From positions 1 to 61,785 of the forward strand of contig CALQJO020000009.1 in the NCBI GenBank assembly GCA_943330915.2: a stretch of DNA of 61,785 bases, given 5' to 3'. This DNA comes from Rhodoferax sp. OV413 (GTDB lineage Bacteria > Pseudomonadota > Gammaproteobacteria > Pseudomonadales > Pseudohongiellaceae). Positions 37,195-46,058 of this stretch are shown here, in pieces. The notes beneath the pieces are model-generated. The model did not search any database. It had not been told where the DNA came from and saw nothing but the letters and a program-made list of their open reading frames with translations. The translations under genes and the position numbers were made by a program. Position 1 is the first letter of the stretch. Every line of letters begins with the position of its first letter.

Positions 37195-38463
37195 TCATGA
37201 ACTGCCGTCTTCCAACAGCAACCGCTCGAAGTCCTGGCGCGGCAACTTGATACTCAGCACGGTCTGGCCCTGTTCGTTTATTGTCTCGCCACTGACAGCA
37301 CCACGCGCATACAACCGTGCCCGCAGTCGCCCCTGTGCCGGCGTCAGCACCAGATCTCGCACAACCACATCACTGGTGACCACTTCGCTTATTGCGGCCA
37401 GCAACAAGTCAATGCCAGCACCGGTTTTTGCAGACACCCAGACCCTGGATGGCTTGCCGTCCTCGCCAAGATCGATATGCGGCTCAAACCCAGGCATGAG
37501 GTCGATCTTGTTAAGAACCTGAATACAGGGAATTCCTTCCGCGCCAATCTCTGTTAACACTTCGTACACCTGCTCAATATAGTAATCATGAGCTTCATTG
37601 GCGATATCAACCACGTGCAAAAGCAGATCTGCCTGAACGGTTTCTTCCAGCGTGGCACGGAAAGCCTCAACCAGTTTGTGCGGCAAATGGCTAATAAAGC
37701 CTACGGTATCAACCAGCACCGCCTCACCAAACGACGGGAGCTGAATTTGCCTCAGGGTGGAATCCAGAGTGGCAAAAAGCTGATCTGCCGCATATGCACC
37801 AGCATGAGTGATCGAATTAAACACCGATGATTTACCGGCGTTGGTGTAACCCACCAGCGAAATCACTGGAATTTCAGCACGCTTACGAGCGCGACGACCC
37901 TGCTCGCGCTGGGCACGAACCTTTTCAAGGCTTTTATTGATGTTTTTTATGCGCTGACGGATCATCCGCTGGTCAAGTTCCAGCTGCGTCTCTCCTGCAC
38001 CGCGCAGGTTAACACCGCCCTTTTGGCGGTCGAGGTGAGTCCACCCGCGTTTAAGTCGTGTCACCGAGTGCTGAAGCTGCGCAAGCTCAACCTGCAACTT
38101 GCCTTCGTAAGTAATTGCACGCTGGCCAAAGATATCAAGGATCAACCCCGTCCTATCCCTGACCCGGCATTTAAGCTCTTTTTCGAGGTTACGCTCCTGA
38201 CTAGGGGACAGCGTGTGATTGAACAACACCAGGTTCGCATGATGCTCCTGCACTGCTGCAGCAATCTCTTCAAGCTTCCCCAAGCCGACAAAGATCCGGG
38301 CGTCAGGTGATTTACGGCTGCCTTTAATAAAGCATACCGCCTCGGCACCTGACGACCTTGCCAACTCTTCGAATTCAACAGGATCTTCTTGCTCGCGAAG
38401 TGAACTAAACTCGATATGAACAAGGACGGAGATGTCTCCGCCTTCAGGACGCTCAAAGAACAA
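37195..38463 (-). CDS. hflX: Ribosome-associated GTPase HflX
   Basis: HflX binds and splits stalled or stress-damaged ribosomes. An N-terminal domain with a coiled-coil linker (residues 1-190) precedes the G domain: G1 GYTNAGKSS, G3 DTVGFI and G4 NKIDL. The start is TTG 38463: the N-terminus FFERPEGGDISVLVHIEF matches the usual HflX beginning, no nearby ATG exists, and GAGGG lies about nine bases upstream. It follows hfq closely (13 nt), as in the classic hfq-hflX pair. Confidence 0.94.
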   Translation of the reverse strand: MFFERPEGGDISVLVHIEFSSLREQEDPVEFEELARSSGAEAVCFIKGSRKSPDARIFVGLGKLEEIAAAVQEHHANLVLFNHTLSPSQERNLEKELKCRVRDRTGLILDIFGQRAITYEGKLQVELAQLQHSVTRLKRGWTHLDRQKGGVNLRGAGETQLELDQRMIRQRIKNINKSLEKVRAQREQGRRARKRAEIPVISLVGYTNAGKSSVFNSITHAGAYAADQLFATLDSTLRQIQLPSFGEAVLVDTVGFISHLPHKLVEAFRATLEETVQADLLLHVVDIANEAHDYYIEQVYEVLTEIGAEGIPCIQVLNKIDLMPGFEPHIDLGEDGKPSRVWVSAKTGAGIDLLLAAISEVVTSDVVVRDLVLTPAQGRLRARLYARGAVSGETINEQGQTVLSIKLPRQDFERLLLEDGSS

Positions 38464-38476
38464 TCAAGCCCTCGAT

Positions 38477-38749
38477 TCAGGCCATATTACCTGTAGCTGA
38501 GTCATCTTCGTCTGGACCGAACTCCCCGCCCTGAGACGGGATTTTTACGGTTCGCGCCGGAACGACGGTGGAAATCGCATGTTTGTAAACCATTTGGTTT
38601 ACTGCGTTTTTAAGCAATATCACAAATTGGTCAAATGATTCTATCTGTCCCTGCAGCTTGATGCCACTGACCAGATAGATTGAAACCGGAATACGCTCCT
38701 TGCGCAGCACATTCAGGAAAGGGTCTTGTAGGGAATGCCCTTTTGACAT
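38477..38749 (-). CDS. hfq: RNA chaperone Hfq
   Basis: Hfq is the hexameric Sm-like chaperone that helps small RNAs pair with mRNAs. The 90-residue protein has [20 protein letters not shown], the Sm1 region [20 protein letters not shown] and the Sm2 motif [10 protein letters not shown], all strongly conserved, with a short acidic tail ([10 protein letters not shown]). AAGGAG lies eight bases upstream of ATG 38749. The 140-nt gap to miaA probably carries hfq promoters; boxes could not be assigned. Confidence 0.98.
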   Translation of the reverse strand: MSKGHSLQDPFLNVLRKERIPVSIYLVSGIKLQGQIESFDQFVILLKNAVNQMVYKHAISTVVPARTVKIPSQGGEFGPDEDDSATGNMA

Positions 38750-38889
38750 TTATATTCTCCTTATAAAATTCAGCTAAAAAAATGTGATGAGCAGCAGTAT
38801 GGGTCCGTCCAGCAAACATGTTAACAACCGCAACGATGTCTTTGTTCCGACTATCACGACCTTGTATCTGGGGACGGTGATGAATTAAT

Positions 38890-39840
38890 TCAAGTCTCTA
38901 TCGATCTTATGACACCATCAATCAGGTTTTTATCATCGCTGTCAAAATTCTGCAGCGATGGCCAACCGCGGAGCCAGGTAATCTGCCGCTTTGCAAGCTG
39001 CCTAGTGGCAATGATACCTTTTTCCACCATGCCATCAAAGCCGATCTCCTGGCTCAGATACTGCCACACCTGTCGGTAGCCGACACTCCTGACAGAGGGC
39101 AATCCAGGTCCAAGGTCGCCGCGCGCGTACAGCGCTTCGACTTCCCCGACCAGACCATCCTCCAGCATTTGTCGGAAGCGTCGCTCGATTCTCTGATGTA
39201 ATACGCTTCGGTCTACCGGCTGGATTGACAAAAACACAAATGCGTCACCGCTATCCGGCAAGGGCGATTGCATCGCTTGCCAGTCACTTAGAGACCGGCC
39301 TGATACGCGAAACACTTCAAGAGCTCGCTGCAATCTTTGTGGGTCATTCGGATGAATTCTCGATGCCGCGATCGGATCAACAGCAGCAAGCTCTGAATGA
39401 ATCGCCGCCCATCCCTCGGTGCTCGCCTGATTCAGAATATCTGCCCTGACCCGCTCATCTGCAGCGGGCATCGACGCAAGACCATCCCGCAATGCTTTGA
39501 AGTAGAGCATGGTGCCACCCACTAGCAAAGGCACTTTGCCAGACCCCCTGATATCCGTCATCTCACGCCTGGCATCCTCACAAAATCTCGCAGCCGAGTA
39601 ACTTTCCAACGGATCCAGAAAGTCAATCAGCCGATGTGGCGCCAGTGTCAGCGTTTTTGCGTCCGGCTTTCCGGTACCAATATCCATGGTTTTGTAGATC
39701 TGGGCAGAATCTACGCTGATAATTTCCAGTGGTAATCGTTGCACCAACTCTATCGCCAGCGCTGTCTTGCCGGACGCGGTCGGGCCCATAAGGCAAATGG
39801 CCGGAGAATTTTGCGGATCAAGGCGCATGAGGCTGCTCAC
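38890..39840 (-). CDS. miaA: tRNA dimethylallyltransferase
   Basis: MiaA adds the dimethylallyl group to A37 of tRNAs that read codons starting with U. The P-loop [15 protein letters not shown], the substrate-binding [18 protein letters not shown], the [11 protein letters not shown] motif and the late [13 protein letters not shown] are visible. The start GTG 39840 overlaps the mutL stop (GTGA); ATG 39828 is a possible shorter start. Length 316 is normal. Confidence 0.96.
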   Translation of the reverse strand: MSSLMRLDPQNSPAICLMGPTASGKTALAIELVQRLPLEIISVDSAQIYKTMDIGTGKPDAKTLTLAPHRLIDFLDPLESYSAARFCEDARREMTDIRGSGKVPLLVGGTMLYFKALRDGLASMPAADERVRADILNQASTEGWAAIHSELAAVDPIAASRIHPNDPQRLQRALEVFRVSGRSLSDWQAMQSPLPDSGDAFVFLSIQPVDRSVLHQRIERRFRQMLEDGLVGEVEALYARGDLGPGLPSVRSVGYRQVWQYLSQEIGFDGMVEKGIIATRQLAKRQITWLRGWPSLQNFDSDDKNLIDGVIRSIET

Positions 39841-41744
39841 CGGCCACGCAAGAACAACTTATCCAGATCTGCCAACGACTGATAGACCCAGGTCGGACGA
39901 CCATGATTGCATTGCCCGCTGCGCTCAGTACGCTCCATATCGCGCAACAATGCATTCATCTCAGCCACACCCAGCTGACGATTTGCACGCACCGCACCAT
40001 GGCATGCCATGGTTGCCAGTAACTCGTCACGATACGCGCTGATCCGCTCACTCTGACCGTGTTCACGCACATCAGACAGAACATCCCTGACCAATTGCTC
40101 AATATTGGAACGCGCCAGAATCACCGGCACCTGCCGCACTACCAAAGATTCCGCTGCCACTCGCTCGATGGCAAAACCAAGCTCGGCCAGCGCAGCAGCC
40201 TGTTGCTCGGCGCAGTCGGCTTCTGCCTCGCTTACTGACAAGGACACCGGCACCAACAGTGGTTGCGCCTTGACACTCTGGTTATCACAGGCAGCCTTCA
40301 TATATTCGTAAGTGATACGCTCATGTGCCGCATGCATGTCGACAATAATCAAACCATGTTGATTCTGGGCAAGGATGTAAATGCCGTGCAACTGAGCAAT
40401 CGCAAATCCCAGGGGCGGAATTTCTGCGTCGCTGGCAAGCTGCTGATAGATAGCAGACTGCTCTGCCATGGTCTGGGTCGACACAGGCGCCTGCGGGTAC
40501 TGCCTGAAACCAGTGGTCGCTCCAACATTTAGCGCACGGCCGGTCTCTGTCGGCGTTTGCGCTCCCCATAATGTTGCCGGCCAAGGCAATACTTCACCAG
40601 TACCGGGATCAACATTAAAGCCAAGTGCAGACTGTTCATGCAGCGCATTTGAGGAACCTGTGCTCTCAAGACCTGCCATGGCAGCACCCGTCATCATTGC
40701 ACCCGCTTGCTGCTGTCCATGTAAGTGATCGTCCGGGCGCACATCCGCCAGCGCCTGATGCAGGGAGCGGAACAGAAAGTCGTGCACTAAACGCTGATCA
40801 CGAAAGCGCACCTCATGCTTGGTTGGGTGAACGTTGACATCCACCAGCGCCGGCTGCAGCTCCAGATACAACACAAATGCAGGATGTCGGCCACCAAACA
40901 ATACATCCCGGTATGCCTGCTTGACAGCATGTGAAACCAGTTTGTCGCGAATCACACGGCCGTTCACATAAAAATACTGCAGATCAGGCTGACTACGGGA
41001 GAAGGTTGGCAGACATACCCATCCCCACAAACGCAATCCGGAGGCCTCGATATCAACATACACCGCGTGCTCCAGAAACGCGGGGCCACAGACCAGACCT
41101 ATGCGTCGCTGACGCTCCTGCACACTGCGCGCAGACTGCAGCTGATGGATGGTGCGCTGGTTATGACGCAAGCTAAACGCCACATCAAACCGACTGAGCG
41201 CCAGTCTTTTGATCACTTCGTCTATGCGTGCAAACTCAGTGTTTTCTGTGCGTAGGAATTTTTTGCGGGCCGGCGTGTTAAAGAACAGGTCACGCACTTC
41301 AACACTGGTGCCTTGAGTATGCGGTGCCGGGCGCAGTGTTGCGGTCATCGACTGGCCTTCCGCTTCCACCAGCCAACCGCCGGCATCAACCGCATCGGCG
41401 GCGCGGGAAATCAACTGCAGGCGCGACACTGAACTGATACTGGCCAGCGCTTCACCGCGAAATCCCAGGCTGGCGATATTCTCAAGATCATCCAGATCAG
41501 CGATTTTACTGGTGGCATGCCGGCTTAGCGCCAATGCCAGATCATCCTTATTGATGCCTTGCCCATCATCACGGAGGCGGATCAGTTTGCTTCCGCCCTG
41601 CTCGATATCAACATCAATGCGCATAGCCCCTGCATCAAGGCTGTTTTCCAGTAATTCCTTAACCACAGACGCCGGTCTTTCGACAACTTCGCCGGCGGCA
41701 ATCTGGTTAGCCAGTCTCTGGCTGAGAAGAGCGATACGTTTCAT
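39837..41744 (-). CDS. mutL: DNA mismatch repair protein MutL with endonuclease-type C-terminus
   Basis: MutL links mismatch recognition by MutS to strand removal. The N-terminal GHKL ATPase shows [22 protein letters not shown] and [13 protein letters not shown]. The C-terminal domain contains [14 protein letters not shown], which fits the metal-binding endonuclease motif DQHA-x2-E-x4-E with Gln replaced by Met, plus [10 protein letters not shown] and CNHGRPTW, matching the other endonuclease-associated motifs. E. coli MutL lacks these and relies on MutH. ATG 41744 ([20 protein letters not shown]) is the family start; the upstream TTG 41756 is unlikely. The next gene overlaps the stop. Confidence 0.95.
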   Translation of the reverse strand: MKRIALLSQRLANQIAAGEVVERPASVVKELLENSLDAGAMRIDVDIEQGGSKLIRLRDDGQGINKDDLALALSRHATSKIADLDDLENIASLGFRGEALASISSVSRLQLISRAADAVDAGGWLVEAEGQSMTATLRPAPHTQGTSVEVRDLFFNTPARKKFLRTENTEFARIDEVIKRLALSRFDVAFSLRHNQRTIHQLQSARSVQERQRRIGLVCGPAFLEHAVYVDIEASGLRLWGWVCLPTFSRSQPDLQYFYVNGRVIRDKLVSHAVKQAYRDVLFGGRHPAFVLYLELQPALVDVNVHPTKHEVRFRDQRLVHDFLFRSLHQALADVRPDDHLHGQQQAGAMMTGAAMAGLESTGSSNALHEQSALGFNVDPGTGEVLPWPATLWGAQTPTETGRALNVGATTGFRQYPQAPVSTQTMAEQSAIYQQLASDAEIPPLGFAIAQLHGIYILAQNQHGLIIVDMHAAHERITYEYMKAACDNQSVKAQPLLVPVSLSVSEAEADCAEQQAAALAELGFAIERVAAESLVVRQVPVILARSNIEQLVRDVLSDVREHGQSERISAYRDELLATMACHGAVRANRQLGVAEMNALLRDMERTERSGQCNHGRPTWVYQSLADLDKLFLRGR

Positions 41745-41765
41745 GAAAATCCGCAAGCGAGCCGT

Positions 41766-43394
41766 TCAGGAGGCGGGAATGACCAATACCTGGCCCACAC
41801 GGATCGTATCATTACGCAGGCTGTTAGCTTCCCGCAAGCTCGACAGGCTGATGCCGTAGCGTGCGGCGATACCCGACAATGTTTCACCGCGGGCAATGGT
41901 GTGCTCGGAAACCTGTGGCGGTGCAACGAAAGCGATCAGCGTCGGTCCAGATCCTGGAATACTCAAGGTCTGCCCGACATGAATGGTGTCACCGCGCAGG
42001 CTATTGGCTGAGCGCAACTGAGAAAGGCTGACGTTGTGACGCTGCGCAATCAGGGAAAGACTGTCGCCACGGGTCACGACGTATTGGCGGTCCGGCCCCT
42101 GATTATTGGCTTTCTGCCATGCAATCAGCGTCCCTTCCGGGGGCCTCTCGTAAAAATAATTCATCACACCTTGCACAATTGAATCCGCCAGCTTGCGCTG
42201 GTAATCAGCGCTGGCGAGCCTGCGCGCCTCTGCGGGATTTGAAAGGTAGCCGGTTTCGATCAATAACGATGGGATATCCGGTGAACGCAACACCCAGAAA
42301 TTGCCTTGTTGCGGGACATCACGACGCAGTCTGGCGACATTTCCGGTCGCGTTCAGAATGTAACTGCCTGCAGCCATACTCTGTTCGATGCTCCATGCCA
42401 TCGACAGGTCCAGCAAGGTCAGCGCCAGATCATCATCAACGTTACGCAGACTGGTATCACCGGAATTGCCTCCCAGCAAATCTGAGGAGTTTTCCTTCTC
42501 TGTGACACGCCGGATATTCTCGTCCTCAGCCGTGCTTTGGGACAATGCGTAAATGGTCATGCCTTCAGCGCGGGAAGTGGTATGCGAGTCCGCATGAATT
42601 GACAGGAAGATATCGGCACGTTTCTGACGCGCTAACTGAGGTCTTTGCTGCAACTGTACGTAGTAATCACCATCGCGAATCATCACCGGTTCAAAACCCG
42701 GCATTGCTCTGATTCGCTCGGCTACTGCCCTGGAGATGGCCAGGGCAATATCTTTTTCCTGCATATGGCCGTCTTTTGCGATTGCCCCCGGATCACTGCC
42801 ACCATGCCCGGCATCAATAGCAACCACAATATTGCGACGGGAGGCGGATTCTGCAATCACCGGTTCAACGGTTGCGACACTGGCATCCTGCTCACCGGAC
42901 ATGGTTGCCGGCGCCAGGGCCGGAGCCTGCGTCCCGGCATCATACAAGTCGATTATCAGACGCTCACCATGCTCGGCATTGGGTGGCAGCGAGTAACTGC
43001 TGGGATTTATCGGACTGTTGAGATCCAATACGATGCGGGTGTCTGTTTGATTGCGCGATCCGCTGCGCACCGCGGTGACTGGACTGCCTTCCATATCCAG
43101 ACCTTGTAACGCAGCATTCATTCGTGAATCACGTATGTCGATGACAACTCTGTGCGGATCCTCCAGGACAAACACGCTGTATTCGGGGCGCTTGCTGACA
43201 TCAATAACAACGCGGGTAAAGTCTGGGGAGCGCCAGATATCCAGAGATTCAATATCCGCAGCAAACACGGAGGCAGGCAGCACGCACAGGATACTGACCA
43301 ACAATGAGCACCAGACAGGCGGGCAGGGCGCCGCCTGGCGCGTCACCAAGCGCCTCCGGATCGTACTATCACTGAACACTCTCCTGACTGTCAT
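41766..43394 (-). CDS. amiB: N-acetylmuramoyl-L-alanine amidase AmiB with two LysM domains
   Basis: This periplasmic zinc amidase cleaves septal peptidoglycan during cell separation. In order: a signal sequence after an Arg-rich start (SLLVSILCVLPASVFA), an AMIN domain (DIWRSPDFTRVVIDVSK), the Amidase_3 catalytic domain with IDAGHGGSDPGA, LSIHADSH and the catalytic Glu in LLIETGYLSNP, and two LysM modules (YVVTRGDSLSLIAQRHNVS and HTIARGETLSGIAARYGIS). Its 5' end overlaps tsaE by 26 nt. E. coli AmiB has an autoinhibitory helix controlled by EnvC/FtsEX; the same is likely here. Confidence 0.95.
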   Translation of the reverse strand: MTVRRVFSDSTIRRRLVTRQAAPCPPVWCSLLVSILCVLPASVFAADIESLDIWRSPDFTRVVIDVSKRPEYSVFVLEDPHRVVIDIRDSRMNAALQGLDMEGSPVTAVRSGSRNQTDTRIVLDLNSPINPSSYSLPPNAEHGERLIIDLYDAGTQAPALAPATMSGEQDASVATVEPVIAESASRRNIVVAIDAGHGGSDPGAIAKDGHMQEKDIALAISRAVAERIRAMPGFEPVMIRDGDYYVQLQQRPQLARQKRADIFLSIHADSHTTSRAEGMTIYALSQSTAEDENIRRVTEKENSSDLLGGNSGDTSLRNVDDDLALTLLDLSMAWSIEQSMAAGSYILNATGNVARLRRDVPQQGNFWVLRSPDIPSLLIETGYLSNPAEARRLASADYQRKLADSIVQGVMNYFYERPPEGTLIAWQKANNQGPDRQYVVTRGDSLSLIAQRHNVSLSQLRSANSLRGDTIHVGQTLSIPGSGPTLIAFVAPPQVSEHTIARGETLSGIAARYGISLSSLREANSLRNDTIRVGQVLVIPAS

Positions 43395-43881
43395 TGCTGC
43401 CCTGAAATACCAGTAACTTATTGAGATTATGTGCTATTTCGGCTCCTTTAACGGTGCCTGCCTGCCAGCTTAAACGCCTGCCATCACCCTCGTCTGCCAG
43501 AAAAAAATGAATGTCTGCGGAGGGTAAAAAACCCTTGCCCCGGCCAGGCCATTCAATCAAACACACAGCAGGCGGTTTGAAATAGTCATGCACGCCAAGG
43601 AATTCTACCTCCTCGGGATGCGATAGTCTATACAGATCAAAGTGATAGAGAGGAAACTCAAAATCTTCATAAGGTTCTACCAGGGTATAAGTCGGACTCT
43701 TGACTGCGCCTTGATGTCCCAGCGCTCTGATCAGCCCTCTGGAAAGCGTGGTTTTGCCGGCCCCAAGGTCGCCCTCCAGGTAAATGACGGCGCCATTCGC
43801 AGGCAACGATAGTGCTATGCGGGCGCCCGCATACTCCGTCATGGATTCATCAGCCAGATAACATTCAGATAAGCGCGTCAT
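43369..43881 (-). CDS. tsaE: tRNA threonylcarbamoyladenosine biosynthesis ATPase TsaE
   Basis: TsaE is an essential ATPase that works with TsaB and TsaD to make t6A37 in ANN-decoding tRNAs. The P-loop EGDLGAGKTTLSRGLIRALG, switch block VKSPTYTLVEPY, FHFDLYRL-like YHFDLYRLSHPEE and the conserved CLIEWPGRG are visible. Length (170) is slightly above the usual 150-155. It is translationally coupled to nnrDE upstream (ATGA overlap) and overlaps amiB downstream, the standard neighbourhood. Confidence 0.95.
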   Translation of the reverse strand: MTRLSECYLADESMTEYAGARIALSLPANGAVIYLEGDLGAGKTTLSRGLIRALGHQGAVKSPTYTLVEPYEDFEFPLYHFDLYRLSHPEEVEFLGVHDYFKPPAVCLIEWPGRGKGFLPSADIHFFLADEGDGRRLSWQAGTVKGAEIAHNLNKLLVFQGSNDSQESVQ

Positions 43882-45476
43882 GCCAGACTGCCTGCGTGTG
43901 ACAGCCGGAAACCTGACAGAAGCCCGGGCAGAAATTCCAATAGATCCGTCGCCAGCAGCCCACGTTGACCGATCTTGGCTGCCGCACGATCGCCCGCCTC
44001 ACCGTGAGCACACACTGCAAACCGCGCAGCATCCGCCGCATCAAAGCGAACCGTTGCACTGCGCCCCAGCGCCAGCATTGCCCCGCAAATGCCGGACAAG
44101 ACATCGCCCATACCGCCTGAGGCCATACCGGGATTACCTTCCAGACAGATATCGATCAGCGCTTCCCCGTGCGGAAACGCCAGCAAACTCCCGGCTCCTT
44201 TTAATATCACCACACAGCCAGAAAGTTTCTGCATATTTGTGACGGCCTGAAAGCGATCGGTGTTCACTTGCGCAGTGTCACACTGGAGCAGCCTGGCGGC
44301 TTCGCCCGGATGTGGTGTCAGAATCCACTGTGCACGCTGTGCTGCCGGCGCCAGCTCTTCCCAGACAGTTTGCTGAGCGGCCAGCAGATTCAAGGCGTCG
44401 GCGTCCAGCACCATGGGAATACGCCACTGCACCGCACGCGCAACGACCGTCTGCAGCAAGGCATGAGACCACGCAGACCGACCAAGTCCGGGTCCGAGCA
44501 CAATAACACTGGCACGCTGTATCAACTGCAGCGCTCGCTCTGCGGCATCACCCTGCCAGTCATCAACACCATGTGCCATGACCTCCGGGCACCTGGTCAG
44601 CATTGCCCCTGTGTGCGCTGAGCGGGTAAGAAGACTGACAGTGCCCGCGCCGGAGCGGGCAGCCGCCTGTGCAGCCATCAGTGCTGCGCCACCAAATCCT
44701 GAATCTCCGCCCACAACCAACACATGACCTGAATGCCCCTTATGGGCTGCAGGCGAGCGCAGCAGTGCAGGGGTCAGCAATATCCGGCTATCTATACCAC
44801 GGGCAGATATCGGCACCATTTGTGCAACACCTTGTGCAACACCGAGGTCATCAAACAGCAATTCGTCGGCAAAGGCAGGCGCCATGCCGGTATACAAACC
44901 CTGCTTGCGGGCTACCACCATCAGACAGATATCAGCCATGACTGCCTGTTGCTCTGCATGCCCCGTATCCGCGCATATACCGGTCGGCACATCGATGGAA
45001 AACACGGGCGCTTCAAGTTGGTTGATAAGATCTACGGCTTGGGACACCAAGGGGCGAAGTTCGCCCTGACAACCAATGCCCAATAATGCATCAACCAGCA
45101 CGGTGTGTTGCAGACGGCCGCACGATATCCAGTGCGTGGCGTCGGACAGGTCAAATACCTTCCAGGGCACTTCTGCTGCCATCGCTGCTTGGGCCGCCAA
45201 AGCGGCATCCCCCTGCAATGCATCTGGGGATGTCAGCGAAAACATCTGCACGGACAGGCCATCTGCATGCGCCTGTCGGGCTATCTCATATCCGTCGCCG
45301 CCATTGTTGCCGCTGCCACAGAACACTATCAGTTCCAGGCGTTGCGGCCAGCGCTGCCTAATCACCCTCAGCGCCGCGCTGGCAGCTCTTTGCATCAGCG
45401 CGTATCCGCTGATGCCACTGTTGATAGCCTGCTGTTCAATCTGACGAGTCTGTTCACTGGTGTGAAGTGGGATCAT
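43878..45476 (-). CDS. nnrDE: Bifunctional NAD(P)H-hydrate epimerase/dehydratase
   Basis: This repair enzyme restores damaged NAD(P)H hydrates. The N-terminal YjeF epimerase domain has FCGSGNNGGDGYEIARQAHADG and VDALLGIGCQGELR with FSIDVPTGI. The C-terminal ADP-dependent dehydratase domain has HKGHSGHVLVVGGDSGFGGA, LGPGLGRS, LDADALN, LTPHPGEAARL, and the signature GNPGMASGGMGDVLSGICGA. The frame begins at TTG 45482, but ATG 45476 is the more plausible start. It follows the MarR-type gene with 7 nt between and overlaps tsaE. The fused two-domain form is typical of bacteria. Confidence 0.94.
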   Translation of the reverse strand: MIPLHTSEQTRQIEQQAINSGISGYALMQRAASAALRVIRQRWPQRLELIVFCGSGNNGGDGYEIARQAHADGLSVQMFSLTSPDALQGDAALAAQAAMAAEVPWKVFDLSDATHWISCGRLQHTVLVDALLGIGCQGELRPLVSQAVDLINQLEAPVFSIDVPTGICADTGHAEQQAVMADICLMVVARKQGLYTGMAPAFADELLFDDLGVAQGVAQMVPISARGIDSRILLTPALLRSPAAHKGHSGHVLVVGGDSGFGGAALMAAQAAARSGAGTVSLLTRSAHTGAMLTRCPEVMAHGVDDWQGDAAERALQLIQRASVIVLGPGLGRSAWSHALLQTVVARAVQWRIPMVLDADALNLLAAQQTVWEELAPAAQRAQWILTPHPGEAARLLQCDTAQVNTDRFQAVTNMQKLSGCVVILKGAGSLLAFPHGEALIDICLEGNPGMASGGMGDVLSGICGAMLALGRSATVRFDAADAARFAVCAHGEAGDRAAAKIGQRGLLATDLLEFLPGLLSGFRLSHAGSLA

Positions 45477-45483
45477 GGTCAAC

Positions 45484-45930
45484 TCAAGGTTTTTCCATCC
45501 GGAAAATCAGCCGTTGCAGCAGTCGCAGGGCACCCGCCAACTCCTCAACCGGCACATCGTCGGTCAAGCCAATGGCCCACGGATCCTGAACGGTTCGCAG
45601 CGCGTGATAAACCTGCTGCCCCTGGTCGGTCAATTGCACCAGCACAGAGCGTTTGTGGCGCGGGTTGTTGGCATAACTGACCAGACCATCAACTTCCATT
45701 ACATCGGTGATGCGCTGTACTGCCTGCCTAGACTGCCCCAGCGCGCGGGCAATACCAGGCACAGTCATGCCGGAATTGGACAGCGCGATAACTCCAATCA
45801 CCTTCCAGCGCGCGCTGGTTAAACCAACACCTTCTGCCATGCGATCGCCGTCAGCAAGCAACAAGCCATTGATCCGGAAAACGGCGCGCACCAGATCCAG
45901 AAAAAGTTTTCGTTTGGGAGAATGAGCCAT
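45484..45930 (-). CDS. MarR-family transcriptional regulator
   Basis: This 148-residue winged-helix protein has the MarR layout: N-terminal helix (FLDLVRAVFRINGLL), recognition region (ALSNSGMTVPGIARALGQSRQAVQRITDVMEVDGLV), wing (NNPRHKRSVLVQLTDQG) and C-terminal dimer helix. Such repressors usually respond to small aromatic or oxidising ligands. It lies just before nnrDE on the same strand and 128 nt after the molybdenum hydroxylase operon, so it could regulate either; the direct targets are unknown. Confidence 0.88.
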   Translation of the reverse strand: MAHSPKRKLFLDLVRAVFRINGLLLADGDRMAEGVGLTSARWKVIGVIALSNSGMTVPGIARALGQSRQAVQRITDVMEVDGLVSYANNPRHKRSVLVQLTDQGQQVYHALRTVQDPWAIGLTDDVPVEELAGALRLLQRLIFRMEKP

Positions 45931-46058
45931 GAGATTGAGTGCTCTGCCAGATTAAACGCCGGAATCGTGCCCGATGCATGATTCACACCGGTCGATGATC
46001 GTCTCAGGCTGACTGCATGTTGTCAATCGACCTGCTGCGCATCAGTCAGCGGCATTAG

